Of a DNA stretch of 64,000 bases, positions 1-11,198 are shown one piece after another. The notes below the pieces were generated by a model. The model did not search any database. It worked only from the letters and a program-made list of their open reading frames with translations, and had not been told where the DNA came from. The stretch's first letter is position 1. Every line of letters begins with the position of its first letter. The position numbers and the translations under genes are program-made. Location: NCBI GenBank assembly GCA_031213475.1, contig JARUPZ010000020.1, positions 1,860,001 to 1,924,000 of the forward strand, written 5' to 3'. Source of the DNA: Nereocystis luetkeana. Its lineage: Eukaryota; Sar; Phaeophyceae; Laminariales; Laminariaceae.

Positions 1-412
1 TACCTGGTATATCCTAGGGCAGAAAAGTGAGAGGAAAAGTGAGAAAAATTCTCTACAGCCATACCTGGTACAGCACAGCAGCAGCAGGTATGTACCAGGT
101 ATGTGAGAGAGCTGGAATTTGGAGATCACGTACGTACGTATCATACCGAAATTTCCGCCGTCCAATCAGAACTAGCAATGCTCACCAACCAAAACATGCA
201 GATGTCAAATCCAGGGGGTATTGTTGTATAATCCCCGTTTCTTCAGGTATAATAGTAATATGAAAAAGTCTGCACGCATCAGACCTGCGAACGTACCGAC
301 AATCTCAGTTTGGTATACGTACAATAGCACGTAGGCCTGGACACCACTTGACACCGAGAGACCTCTACCCCACAGAGATCGTGAAAGCTCAGCGCAGGAC
401 TCATCGATCGGT
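1..412. other. Upstream region, no gene seen
   Basis: No coding feature is supported. The stretch holds three TACCTGGTA or TACCAGGTA motifs (at 1, 62 and 92) and a short ACGT-rich run near 130. It precedes the ATG of the candidate first exon at 413. Confidence 0.5.
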
Positions 413-643
413 ATGGCGACTGAGGGAGCAGACGTGGTAGGGGCGAAGCAATCAGGAGGAGAAGGAGGAGGAGATGGGGGGCAGTTGAGTCACAGCACAT
501 GGCACGTACGCGCTACGTCTCCTGCCTCTCGTACAAATGGCTCCTCGTTGCGGACCCGAGCTAGCGTTTCGCATCAGAATTCGCCATCTTCGCAGCCAGC
601 GAGCCCGGGCGCTGCAGCCAAGAAGACTGGTTTCAACATGAAG
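413..643 (+). CDS. Candidate first coding exon (plus-strand gene, perhaps the TPR gene)
   Basis: An ATG opens 77 codons ending exactly at AAG|GTGGGT, a good 5' splice site in phase 0, followed by a G-rich intron start like those of the coiled-coil gene downstream. The peptide begins MATEGADVV, then is rich in Gly, Ser, Thr and Ala, with no recognised domain: a typical disordered N-terminus. It could be the first exon of the TPR gene 10-14 kb downstream, since the candidate exon at 10347 starts in the matching phase, but that link is inference. The alternative is a chance open frame. Confidence 0.4.
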
Positions 644-1025
644 GTGGGTGGGGGTGGGGGTTGGAGCCATCGTCAAGCCGGGCGGTTTTGATCTGCCATG
701 AGCCACGGTAGGTTTCGGGTGTCTTAGGTGTGGGGTCTTGGGCCCTTCGCCTTTTTTTTCTGTCTGTTGTGTGTCCGTGTGCGTGCGTGACGATGTTTTT
801 AGTTTGATCTGAAAAACGCAAATACAACCCAAGCTTCGGTAGGTTGGTGTGCCTAGGGACAGCAAGTATCACGCACGGCGCTACAAGCTATTGCTCGGAG
901 AGAGCGTGGGCCATCCAGCGGGGTGCGAGTAGTGACGGCGGCCGAGCTGCTTCATCCAGGCTTTCTCTCTCCTCTGTGAGAAAGGTCGTATCGTAAGCTT
1001 GCGAGCATACGAACAACGTACACAC

Positions 1026-1027
<2 letters not shown>

Positions 1028-1061
<34 letters not shown>

Positions 1062-1165
1062 CCATCCCATTCATTATCTTCGCACATCTTCTTCTCTCTC
1101 TCCTTCCAACTTGTAACTCAGATCCGGGGTCACATAGCAGGCTCTTCTCCCCCCTTCCCGCTACG
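1028..1165 (-). repeat. SINE-1 fragment (3' part, reverse orientation)
   Basis: Read on the minus strand this is the last roughly 130 bases of SINE-1 (see 3063-3388), running into a 33-base A-tail seen as T at 1028-1060. The tRNA-like head is missing, as expected of a 5'-truncated retroposon. Confidence 0.8.
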
Positions 1166-1898
1166 GTTGGATGAAAGCAGCAGCAGAAAAAAGCCAAAAT
1201 GCCAAAAAATGCACTTAATTTTTCAATGTTTTCCCATTTTCCACAAGAATCTCGGAAGCTATTGTCCTCGCTCGCATCTGACCGCACTTCAAAGTGCTTT
1301 GAATTATATGCTGTCCTGGGTGCTTACGAGAACGTATCCGGACCCGAACAACCTTTTGTAAGGATAGAGGGAACGCATACACCACCGCATCCCACACCCC
1401 AACCGAGGCTTGCGCCGTTGCTGTACGTAGAGGTACGGTTTACGTATACCTACTCCTTGTAGCAGAGACGGAACTTTCGACGGAAAAATAGAAATTTTTG
1501 ATAAAATTAGTGGTCATCGGAAACTTATTACGTACGTACACGCGATTCTGCTCATATTTTTATTTCTTGTTCGGCGTACGTGTACGTATGTACTCGTATC
1601 ATGCACGTACTCGGCATGAGTTCGTACGTACCTGGTACTCCAATACTGCTACGAGTACTGCTGCTGTACGCGAGTAGAGCAAGAAACTCCCTGGTATATA
1701 ATATACCTGGTAAGTACGTAGGCGGAGGAGAGGTTCGGTTTGTTCAGCAGGGGCATTCGGTTTGACGGGATCTGCTAATCTACAACAACAGTACAGCTGC
1801 GATTCCTTATTTTCACCTGGTATACTGTTTTTCTTCGTACCAGGTATAGTTTCAGTGCTTTCTTTTTCGGCGCGTTCCACGATCCACCACCTCCACTA

Positions 1899-2005
1899 TT
1901 AACCCTTTTAGGACTGCAGTCTCGTTTCGGGGATTATTGGGGACAAATTACTTGGAATTTGAGTGCCTTGTCCCCAAAACGGGATTGGAGTTCTATAGGG
2001 GTTAA
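1899..2005. mobile_element. MITE-2 copy (TTAA target, piggyBac-like)
   Basis: This is a near-palindromic element of about 100 bp. Its ends read CCCTTTTAGGACTGCAGT and the complement, and it is flanked by TTAA on both sides. A TTAA duplication and CCC-starting termini are the signature of piggyBac-type elements. There is no coding capacity, so it is non-autonomous. Best proof of the TTAA duplication is the nested copy at 47093. Confidence 0.8.
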
Positions 2006-2884
2006 TAATATACCACCCGGCATCCCTCCCCCCACGACACACCGAGCATAACAAAATTTGCGTACTGATGTACTTACATTGCATGCAGTCCGTATGTTGG
2101 TCGGACACCAGTTGGACCCAGAGCAGACCTTGCAACAGCAAGAGCAAAGCCCTTTTTTAATATGTATAGTGATGTCTGTGGTATATACGTACGTACGTGA
2201 AAAGGTTTCCCCCCAAAAACCTGTGAAATTTGCGTTGAGAATGCCTTCTCATTTTGCTCAATTTTCGCACCCCTTCTACTCTTTTTCTTGCGATGTGCGA
2301 TGAGAATACGCAACTCATTTTGGTTCGTTTTGATTATTTTGGCACCCTTTTGTTGTTCACACGTATTTGAACTGCTTGTACCGACTTTTTTGTGGGCAGG
2401 CTTCAGAGTACTTCATTTTTTACCCTTTTTAGGGTATGTGCGATTTCACGATTATTGAGGCTCGAGATAGTGGAAAGTGATACCTGGTAGCTTTTACGTA
2501 GAAAGAAATATGAATTGTGTACCACCCAGAAATCATTGCCAAGCAGTACGTACCAGGTATGTACATACCTGGTACGTAGCTCCGTGTCATACTGCACTAA
2601 CATTCTGAAAAACAAAGGATATCTTTAGCAGCACCTGTGGAAAAAATAAATTCTTGTCAAGATCTTCCCATCTCGTCGAGATCTTCCACGTACAAAATGT
2701 TTCCACACGCCTGTACGTAGCGCTCGGCATTTGCATTTGTATTACTTGTATATTTTATTTGCGCTCAGCTTGGAAAGTCGTTGCCGGAGGCGTGTGCTGT
2801 GTTTTCTCGCGCTTTTTACCCAGTACTATTAATATGATCGTGCTGCGTGCGTGTGGAAGGTCTTCTTTTACCAGTACCTTATAT

Positions 2885-3060
2885 TATTGACAAATCAGAT
2901 AGATCAGATAGATCATTCCCTCTCCACTATCTACAGCAGCAGTAGATATTTCCAGGGCAGATGTATTCCTGACCTGTACGATCTGTAGGTAGTGCTGCCG
3001 CATGAGAGCTGTATACGTAATCTTCATGATGTAGGACAGGTTTCCTGGGTTGGATCTGTA
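2885..3060 (-). repeat. Dispersed repeat R3 (AGATCAT-rich), reverse copy
   Basis: Shares the block around GTTTCCTGGGTTGGAT with copies near 10.5, 31.7, 32.3 and 47.3 kb. R3 is rich in AGATCAT/ATGATCT heptamers. It carries an empty TA at 3032 where the 47.3 kb copy has a TATTAATA scar. Confidence 0.6.
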
Positions 3061-3062
3061 GC

Positions 3063-3378
3063 CGGTCGCCCCGGTGGTTCAAGTGGTTAACCTCGAATTC
3101 TACTTGTTTGAGTCCTGGGTTCGAGCCCCAGGAGGGTCGGACTTTGACTTTATTTGCAAAAATAAAAAAAAGGATTCAATTGTTGAGAGCGCCTTGCAGC
3201 GTGGGTAGGCACAATTCGATGCGAGTCGACGAGGGAAGAAAATGCTGAAATCTTCTCGCGATAAAAAAGGAAGGCACGTACCGTAGCGGGAAGGGGGGAG
3301 AAGAGCCTGCTATGTGACCCCGGATCTGAGTTACGAGTTGGAAGGAGAGAGAGATGTGCGAAGATAATGAATGGGATG

Positions 3379-3388
<10 letters not shown>
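3063..3388 (+). repeat. SINE-1, full-length tRNA-derived copy
   Basis: Retroposon of about 325 bp. The first 75 bases are tRNA-like, with an A-box-like block near GGTTCAAGTGGTTAACC and a perfect B box GGTTCGAGCCC inside a 5-bp stem, 7-base loop TpsiC arm (CTGGG/CCCAG). A family-specific body follows, ending in an A-rich tail that runs into an (AT)n microsatellite. Other full copies are at about 43191, 52851 and 61247. The anticodon loop is too long and the acceptor arm does not pair, so this is a tRNA-derived SINE, not a tRNA gene. Confidence 0.9.
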
Positions 3389-3395
<7 letters not shown>

Positions 3396-3409
<14 letters not shown>

Positions 3410-4160
3410 TATTGATCGTGATCTGTCGAATGTGTGATTATGTTGGTGTACGTAGATCAGCTCGGACACACCCCGTACCTCATAATCTCTCGAGTGCTTC
3501 AAGTGGGACCGACGCTGTCACCGTCACTTGTTTTTTATCACCTTCCGCCCCCCAGTACTGCTGGGAGACTGCTGTGAGTAATACCATCGTGCAACTCGTG
3601 GGATAGCAACCATCCTCGCTCGGACTATTTTTCAAGCTGATTTTTTTGTCGTCAACGCCCAGAGTGCAAACGCCGAGCGATGAGTCTTACATGGCAAGGT
3701 CTCGACGAGGTCCTCCCAAAACCACTCGTATTTTGGTTGTGTGTGCCGTAAGATGCTTTGGAGAAAATCGGTTCGGAAATCAATCTCAGGGGGTGCGCAA
3801 TCTTGTTGCAATCTTGTTGCAATCTTGCGTATTCTATCGTGTTGTGACAAGCACCCACCCCATGCGCCGAGCCCCGCTTTGTTTGCTACCCGTCTCTCCA
3901 ATGTATACACGGAAGCACGTATCACACGTACGTACGTACTCGTAGCTATCTGATGTTTTTTGTGCTCTGCTCCTTAAGAAAAACAAAAAAAAAATGAAAA
4001 AATTACAAGCTGTGAGTTCGAAAAATTTCTCAAAACTCACCTTTGCAAGCTTGATGTTACAAGTCGATCGCGTGTTTTAAGGAGTTTGTGCACAACAGGT
4101 TTTCAGAGTTGTCTCCAAATTTCTACAGGTAGGTGTGAAAGAGACGATATCGCTACCTTC
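3396..4160. other. No recognised gene
   Basis: After an AT microsatellite the stretch has no repeat-family match I can see. A minus-strand frame of about 97 codons (3632-3925) is open, but shows no motif I recognise and has no splice signals that tie it to either gene. Confidence 0.4.
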
Positions 4161-4164
4161 AGTT

Positions 4165-4985
4165 GTTGTTGTTGTTCTCACATTAACTCACAATACAATG
4201 CAGTCCGTGGTCGCAGGACAGGCTCCAATAACTCTGGAGTGGAAGAAATACCTCAAGTGAAACAGAGGCAAAAACAAAAAACAAGCATACGCACTCCACC
4301 ACTGCGGACACCAGGGAAGCAAAAAGGAGACTATTAATAGCAGACAAAAGCCTAAAAAAGAAGATGAAGCGAAGCAAAAAAATAAAGCAAAACAAAAACA
4401 GAAGCAGATAGCAAAACGCAAAAAAAGGCAAAACGGACCATACTAACAAAGACACAAAGAGGCACAAACGGGAATAAAAGAAAAATGAAAAAAAAAGAAA
4501 AAAAATAGCGAGTGCCAGGTATGCCATGAAGACGACTTCCATAGTTATTACTGCTGTACGTAGTTGGAAAAAAGGAGAATCAGGACGGACACTGAGTTTG
4601 CTGATGAAGCTGGGTAGAAAGGACGATTTAATGTGAAAGACAACACGCACATGGGTACGACATCATTCGAGAAACACGTCGCATTTTACAGCCTTTTTTA
4701 CGATGGGGTATGACGACAGAAGTCTTCCTCTTTTCATCCCCTGGTAGATGCACCTTTTGCTTTACTCCTGTGAAGACGACACACACAGACAACATAGGTT
4801 TTTGTCTGCTATTAATAGTCTCCTTTTTGCTTCCCTGGTGTCCGCAGTGGTGGAGTGCGTATGCTTGTTTTTTGTTTTTTGCCTCTGTTTTTACTTGAGG
4901 TATTTCTTCCACTCCAGAGTTATTGGAGCCTGTCCTGCGACCACGGACTGCATTGAATTGTGAGTTAATGTGAGAACAACAACAA
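4165..4985. repeat. Large fold-back inverted repeat
   Basis: Two arms of about 190 bp, at about 4165-4355 and 4793-4985, are near-identical reverse complements, separated by about 440 bp of A-rich DNA. The outer tips are (GTT)n followed by CTCACATTAA on both sides. Both arms hold the same CTATTAATAG scar, so the scar predates arm duplication. The structure could be a fold-back DNA transposon or an inverted duplication. No clean target duplication is visible. A transcript would form a long hairpin. Confidence 0.85.
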
Positions 4986-5237
4986 CAACACACAACACAC
5001 ACATGGCGGCGGTGAATCATCCCCCCTTGGTACCACCTCCCTCCCTGTACGACGGCACATCTGGCGGTGAATCCCTGTCCTTCTCCCTTTGCTCACCGTG
5101 TGCATTCGCAAGTAAAGTTATTGCAGGTGTATTATACTGGTATCATGTAAAAGATGAAATGGCAGACAGCGCTGTGGCGGGATAATTTGGTTGTGCTATT
5201 TATTACTCGAGGTGATTTCCATTATTTTCTTTCTCCC

Positions 5238-5395
5238 TTAACCCTTTTAGAACCGCAGCCCCGTTCTGGGGATAAATCAGTCAAATTTCAAGTAGTTTTG
5301 TCCCCAAACGGGACTGCGGTTCTAAAGGGGTTAACCCTTTTAGGACCCCAGTCCCGTTTTGGGGATAAACCACTCAAAGACTGCGGTTTTAAACA
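5238..5395. mobile_element. Two abutting MITE-2 copies sharing one TTAA
   Basis: A complete copy (5238-5334) is followed at once by a second, truncated copy that begins in the same TTAA at 5331. The second copy loses its right end after about 60 bases. Confidence 0.75.
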
Positions 5396-5774
5396 AGGGC
5401 CAAGAGCGGTCGAAGCCCCATGCTCCTGTTGATGCGGACACACTACTATTAATACTAGTGTCTTACAATACTCGTCCAGAGTACTGCGATTTTCTTTCCA
5501 GCTCCTACGCCAACTATTCAAGCTCGTGTTGAAAATGCGGATGCAATTCCGAAGGTTTTGTAGATGTTCGGTACAGCACAGACAGACGAGACTTGGCAGT
5601 CGAGGTACCGAGAGTCCACCAATACTTTTCAACACTATACAGGTAGTACATGGTTGAAACTCTCACTGTTGTATACAATGTTCAAGGCAAAACGACTGAT
5701 GCACCTTACCAATGGTTTATTGATTCTGATTGGCTCACGTCCAGGGTATTTGCTATTGGTCTCGTACAGAGTGG

Positions 5775-5957
5775 CCCTTACAGAGAACTGCAGTCCCGTT
5801 GTGGGGAGAAACCAGTCAAATTCAAAGTAGGTTGCTGTAGTGGGGACAGACTACTCAAATTCCAAGTATTCAGCCCCGTTTTGTGGATGGAACAGCAGTC
5901 GAATTCCAAGCAGTTTGCCCCCAAAACGGGACTGCAGTGTTCCTAATAGGGTCAACC
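5775..5957. mobile_element. Rearranged MITE-2 cluster
   Basis: Three or more MITE-2 pieces (GCAGTCCCGT..., GGGGACAGACTACTCAAATT, CCCCAAAACGGGACTGCAGT) lie end to end with imperfect borders. This is probably two diverged copies with internal rearrangement. Confidence 0.55.
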
Positions 5958-6194
5958 CGTTCCGGACTGCAGTCCGGTTGTAGGGATGTAGGTACAAGAC
6001 ACCTGGGATTAGAGATTAGAGTCAGATTTATAGTTTTTTTTTTCGTACGATACAGAGTACAAAAAAAAAAAAAAACGCGGTGCAGTGGTAAACAGTGTTT
6101 CCACTGCTGTATTCCCTGAATTGATCTCGAATACGTATTCATAGTAAACCCCATCATGGGCGGAAAGCGCAATTGATACTCATACTATTAATCT

Positions 6195-6300
6195 TAGGGG
6201 GGGCCAGAGTACTGAGGACCCATCAGTTACACAATAACCTATAAATTCCAGACTTTTTACAGGGCATTTTTGGTCCTGATTACCATGTCCCCCCGGTAGT
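6195..6300. mobile_element. MITE-1b, diverged subfamily copy
   Basis: It has the MITE-1 layout (GGGGGGCCA near the left end, CCTATAAATT centre, TGTCCCCCC right end) but with CATCAG/CTGATT in place of AATAGG/CCTATT. A clearer member of this subfamily is at 49785. Confidence 0.5.
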
Positions 6301-6316
6301 AGGACTTTTTCTGGAC

Positions 6317-6399
6317 TTTTTGAACCGCAGTCCAGTTTTGGGGACAAACCACTCAAATTTTAAGTAGTTTGTCCCCGAAACGGGACTGCGGTCCTTCAG
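6317..6399. mobile_element. MITE-2 copy, eroded ends
   Basis: Inverted halves GAACCGCAGTCCAGTTTTGG and CCCCGAAACGGGACTGCGGT remain. The TTAA flanks are lost. Confidence 0.7.
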
Positions 6400-6560
6400 G
6401 GCTCTTCTGCTTGTATTTTGCGCTCGAACTGGTTGGAAGGCATGCTTGAGTGATTGATTGTCTTTGATGTTGCGCCCCCTTGTATGAAACGAATTATTAG
6501 CGATTACAAACCGCCCCCACAATCCACAATCCCAACCAACCTACTTGTATAGCAGCCCTC

Positions 6561-6769
6561 TTAACCCTTTTAGAACCGCAGTCCGGTTTTGGGGACAAAC
6601 AATTCAAATTTCAAGTAGTTTGTCCTCAAAACGGGACTGCGGTCCTAAAGGGGTTAACCCTTAAAGCACTGCAGTCCCGTTTTGGTGACATGCCGCACTA
6701 TTAATAGTTCCAACTATTAAATATTAATAGATTGTCTCCAAAACGGGACTGAGGTCCTAAAAGGGTTAA
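6561..6769. mobile_element. Two abutting MITE-2 copies, the second heavily scarred
   Basis: The first copy spans 6561-6657 with TTAA on both sides. The second (6654-6769) shares the middle TTAA. In place of the usual short centre, the second carries CTATTAATAG, TATTAAATA and a further TATTAATA in about 35 bases. See the scar finding. Confidence 0.8.
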
Positions 6770-6904
6770 TCAACCCTCCGTTTCCGTCAACATTGTTCCG
6801 CAATTCGCAATTTACCACCACTACTTGACACTTGAATTTCGAGTATATAGCGAACATATAGGCACGAGTATCAACCATTAGAATAGCGCTACAGGCACTT
6901 TTAC

Positions 6905-6997
6905 TCCTTCTAGGACCGCAGTCCCGTTTGGGGGACAGACTACTTGGAATTTGACTAGTTTGTCCCCAAAACGGGACTGCAGTCCTAAAAGGGTTTA
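6905..6997. mobile_element. MITE-2 copy
   Basis: The left half TAGGACCGCAGTCCCGTTTG and the mirror right half are clear. The outer TTAA sites have decayed. Confidence 0.7.
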
Positions 6998-7519
6998 GTA
7001 CCGGCGACCACAAATTTTTGTTTGTATAATAGAGTCGGATTCGTATCGTACCGGTACGGCATATCGGACGGCCCATTAGCCTGCGAGGGGCGTGGGCGGG
7101 GGGGGGCGGGAATGTTCGGTGTTCGATCCGTTCGGGAAATACAGCAGTACGTAGTGTAAGGACAATATTCCCGTGGAATAATCATGCGGGCGGACGGGAT
7201 ATTTCGAGTAGAAGGTTCATCATGTGGTTGGCTTTTTCTTCGACTCGGCGGCGGCGCTTCGACAAATTGCTTAATGGTTCTCACAAACACACAACCCCCT
7301 ACTCTCTCTTTACGGCTGGCTTCCTAGAAATTTCCCAGCTGGTCGGGGGTAGGCCCAGTTAGGCTTAGGGTTTCTGGGGTCAAGCATTTTTCAACCATTT
7401 TATTGAAGCTGCGCCAAGCCGTAAACATATCGAAGGCGGGCCGAGTGAGAGCAACAGCGGTATATCGCAGTAGAGCTTTACCACATACAGTAGCAGTGGA
7501 CATTTCCCCATGCGTTTTT

Positions 7520-7985
7520 TTTTTTTTTAGTCATCACTTTTACTTTCCAGCCTAACTCGTAGGAGGTTTTACCCTCAGCGATCTTCTGGACAAGCCGTGG
7601 TCCCAGGTGTCGTCCCTTCTCCCCCCCGGTACGTACCTTTATTTTTTGTCGCGCATAGGATTCAGCATTCCCACTCCAGCCTAACTCGTAGGAGGTTTTA
7701 CCCTCAGCGATCTTCTGGACAAGCCGCGGTCCCAGGTGTCGTCCCTTCTCCCCCCCGATACGTACCTTTATTTGTTGTCGCGCATAGGGGTCAGCATTCC
7801 CACTGCTCGTCGATTTTCATCGAATGTAGCCAGCTCACGCTCTCGCGCTTTCCGCTGATCCAATTTTTTTATGCAAGAAAAAGTCCCTACGAGCATGCAT
7901 TCGGTGGGACTTGAACCCACGAAATTGATCTTGATGGGCACGCGGGCCACCTACCAATCCAACGGGGACGCCGATGGTCGAATAT
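7520..7985 (-). repeat. SINE-2 copy with internal 130-bp duplication
   Basis: On the minus strand a tRNA-like head (about 7980 to 7900; B box GGTTCAAGTCC in a GTGGG/CCCAC stem) leads into a body ending in an A-tail (T-run at about 7517-7529). About 130 bp of the body is present twice in tandem (about 7546 and 7676). The copy at about 57365-57705 has the block once. The acceptor ends do not pair, so I call a tRNA-derived SINE and not a functional tRNA. Confidence 0.75.
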
Positions 7986-8139
7986 CATATTGATCATGTT
8001 TTCAAGACGTTTCGTTGATATAAACGAACCCTAGTTGCGCCCTGCTCCCGCTTCGCACCCCTGATCCCACTCCGACTTTGATCTCGAGAAAGGGAGGTGG
8101 TGAGGGGTTGGGCGGGGTACTTTCTGTGATGGGGGGGGT

Positions 8140-8290
8140 GGTGTACTCCAGTGTACTCACGTCATGCACGGCCTTCGGCTCGTATGACCTTAGACCTTCG
8201 CATGTCTTCATTGCCGGGACGTAGCAGGAGCAACGTCGAGTTCACCGACCAGGTAGACATCGCTTGCACCAAGTTCCACGGGAGGGTGTA
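8140..8290 (-). repeat. R1 dispersed repeat, terminal part
   Basis: A G-run is followed by GTACTCACGTCATGCACGGC and the block ending ACCGACCAGGTAGACATCGC, matching the end of repeat R1 (see 40314-40852) in the opposite orientation. Confidence 0.65.
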
Positions 8291-9370
8291 TAAGAGATTG
8301 CTGCCGATATGGGATGACTCCGTCCCGTGTTGATAGACGCTTAGAGCTTCACGCCTCGCGAATTGCGTTCGCGGGGCTTAAGATTGCTGGTGCTCCTCCG
8401 GCGGCATCAAGCTATTTGCACAGGTTCTCACAAGTTCAGTCGTGTGATATACCTGGTACTTGCAAGAATACGTACGCGTAAGGTGTGTCTAATATGGTGT
8501 CAACAGAACGCAACGACACTCTGGCAACGGGCGCGGTGCGACAAGAAAAGCAACCCTGCTGATGTACTGCTGTTGAATGACAATAGGCTGGACGTTAGGC
8601 CACAGAACCTCGCCTCAGATACGTGGAAACTGCCAGTAGGCAGCAGCTCTCTGTGGCAGGAGTAGACAGCAGAAATCCGTGTACCTCTGAACTGCGATTT
8701 TGTTTCGAGTGCTTGTCTACCGAGAGGCACGAGAGACATCCGCCGCCAACGGCTCTACCGACTGATCTATCGTATCGACGATGCCACTGACAATACGAGG
8801 TGTTGCTGGCGCCCATCTCTTGTCTCGAGTCGTGATTTTCGTGGTTGCTGCTTTCTCCCACTTATCTCGACCCGTAATTGGTGCCTCTTCCGTCTTTCTT
8901 ATATATCGAGCGGTGATTCTGTCATTGTGATGGATCGCCTCCCTCTCCCCTCTCAAGTCATCCCTCCCACCTATCTCGAGCTGTAATTGCTTGCTTTTCC
9001 GTCTCTCCTCATCTCGTGCGGTGATTGTGATAGATCCCCCCCCCCCCCACTCCCCCCCTCCCCTCCTCTCTTATCTTGAGGCGTGTTTGGCTGGTTGATC
9101 GCTCCTCGAGTCGTGGTGCTCCCCACTTCCTCGCTCGACTTATGTTGGACGCTCCCTCTGTGCGGCGCAAAGGGGCTAATGCTAACCCCCATGATCCATT
9201 GCTTACTTGGGTTAAGGGCAGGGGTAGTTATCAACTGGTGCACCCATTTTCAAGACCATCCGGCTCAAGGCCATAGTAGCGATAACACCAGGTAAATCGG
9301 TTCATTGTCTCGAAATAAGCAAAAAAAATGGAAGTAGTTTGGGATCGTCTTTTTTGTTGTCTTCACATTA

Positions 9371-9440
9371 AATCGTCTTTTCTACCCAGGTTCATCAGTA
9401 CACCCAGTGTCCGTCCTGATTCCTTATCCTAGAGAAGATG
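9371..9440 (-). repeat. R4 repeat fragment
   Basis: Reverse complement of the block GGACACTGG...GGGTAGAAAG...TTTAATGTGAAG that is also found near 4570-4640, 43966-44115 and 62098-62176. Confidence 0.55.
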
Positions 9441-9699
9441 GTGATTCTGTGGTCACATACTGTGATAAGAGAGAAATACAAAAAAAAAATGAAAATAATC
9501 TCAAATTCAAGTTTCAAGCACGTGAAATGCCAGCGTACCGGGTACGAGAACACAACAACACAAGCAAGATCATAAACATAAGAACAAGAAGACAATAAAA
9601 ACCAAAACCAAAAATCTGAAATGAAGCATGATTTTTGGTACGAGTAAAATATGAGGCTTTATTATGATGGAGATAAGACAGCGTTTTCTTAGCTTTTGT

Positions 9700-10340
9700 C
9701 ACGAGGTGGTCTTTACCCCTTTTATGATTGCGGTCACGTTTTGGGTACAAGTTACTTGGAATTAGAGTCAGTAGGTGTCTGTGCACTGCACCACTAAAAT
9801 AAGAGGGTGCCCCTCTGCTTTTAAGCGCTACTGCTGTTGGGAGCTCCTTGACGGCTTCGTTGACGGCTGTGACGGGCAAGGGTGCCGTCAACCGACTTGA
9901 TCATATATTTTAGTGCGGGAGTTAATCGACATGCTTATTGTACTAGGTTTAGTGGGGGGTACCTCGACGGCTGTGACGGGCAAGAGGGCCGTCTATCGAC
10001 ATCTTAATATCTTACGGGGGTTTACATGACGGATGCCAGTCGACGGGCGAGAGGGCCGTCAGCCATCGCATCATATTTGCTCTTATATCGAGCCGTGTGA
10101 TCGGTTGTTTATGGTTTATTTTGCTCCGCCCCTGCCTCTTATATCGAGCCTTGAGGTGGTGAATCGCTGCTCCCTCTCTCTCGTCTCTCGAGCCGGGTTT
10201 CTGTTGGTTGTTATTTAACAGTCGTTATTCTCTTCCTGTCGTTTCGAGCTGTGATTGGTTGGTACCTCTCGTCTCAAGCTGTGGTTGGTTTTTAATCGCT
10301 CTTTCCCCCCCCCCCTGCTTTGACTTTTTTCATGCCGTGC
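9700..10340. other. No recognised gene
   Basis: It holds a MITE-2 remnant near 9713-9765 and four loose repeats of GACGG-CTGTGACGGGCAAGAGGGCCGTC (9846-10065) that resemble a short degenerate tandem array. Confidence 0.4.
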
Positions 10341-10346
10341 TTGCAG

Positions 10347-10460
10347 GGTCTTCTGAAATCAGTGAGCACGCACTCGTTCGGCAGGCGTTCGTTGGGAGGT
10401 CACGCCTCAACGAGAAAGAGCATGCAGCTCGAAAGCAAGGGTTTTTTATTGGAGAAGGAG
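10347..10460 (+). CDS. Candidate internal exon (plus strand, likely TPR gene)
   Basis: A T/C-rich tract ending TTGCAG precedes 38 codons that stop exactly at GAG|GTGGGA. Both borders are phase 0, like every confident exon of the TPR gene at 14947-17595. The peptide ends ESKGFLLEKE, which resembles the first helix of a TPR unit. No frame or domain evidence forces the join, so the assignment is tentative. A missing exon between here and 14947 is possible. Confidence 0.5.
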
Positions 10461-10496
10461 GTGGGAATGCAACTCGAAACATATCATGATCTTTCT

Positions 10497-10740
10497 ATCT
10501 ATCTACAGATAGATCATTCAGTTCCTCACCTGCCGTTGTGAGCGGATGTGCAGGGTTTGCCTTGTTGGGCAGATCCAACCCAGGAAACATGTGCTAGATG
10601 ATGCGGAATATACGGGTCCCACCCGGCGACATGAGCTAGATCGTAAAGATCATACAATTGTCGGGAATAGATAAATATTTTTGCCTTGAAGTATCGAGAT
10701 CATGAGCCGGGAATGAGCGCTCTATCTGACGTGCCCGTGA
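10497..10740 (+). repeat. R3 repeat copy
   Basis: Contains GATAGATCATTCAGTTCCTC at the left, CCAACCCAGGAAACATGTG in the middle and CATGAGCTAGATCGTAAAG further right. The same order is seen at 31580-31830. Confidence 0.6.
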
Positions 10741-11198
10741 TGTACAGCGCTATCAATAGTGCCGTTGGAGCGAGGGGGCTCCCACCTCTTTTTTCGATAG
10801 TACCTGGTTTATGGTGGAGGGTTTCTGTATACGGTACGAAGATTGATAGAATGTTCTAGAGCTTCTTCTTGAGCTCAAGCCCATTGAGCCATGGGTTAGC
10901 CTATGTTGTCTCGCACACAGCAGTGTGCTTTCAACCATGATGTCGTATAACTGTCCACCTTTATTGTTGGAGCTCTGTACTGGTACGTAGCGAGAAACAA
11001 TTTGCGTAACACATAACCGTACTACGAGTACTATTATTTAATAGTGTGTACCAGGTATGATACATGCGTGTACGTGGTTGTTGCTGGAGACTTGAGTTTT
11101 TGGCGAAGAAGCCATTGTTTCTAGTCTAGTTTTTCAATATATTGGCATATACCAGGTACCTGGTATGACGTACAGTAGATACATTACGTACGTACGTA

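Noticed and set aside
3063-3135. Functional tRNA gene
   Set aside because: The B box and TpsiC arm are excellent, but the anticodon loop is about 11 bases and the acceptor arm does not pair. The same sequence recurs with a body and an A-tail, so it is a SINE.
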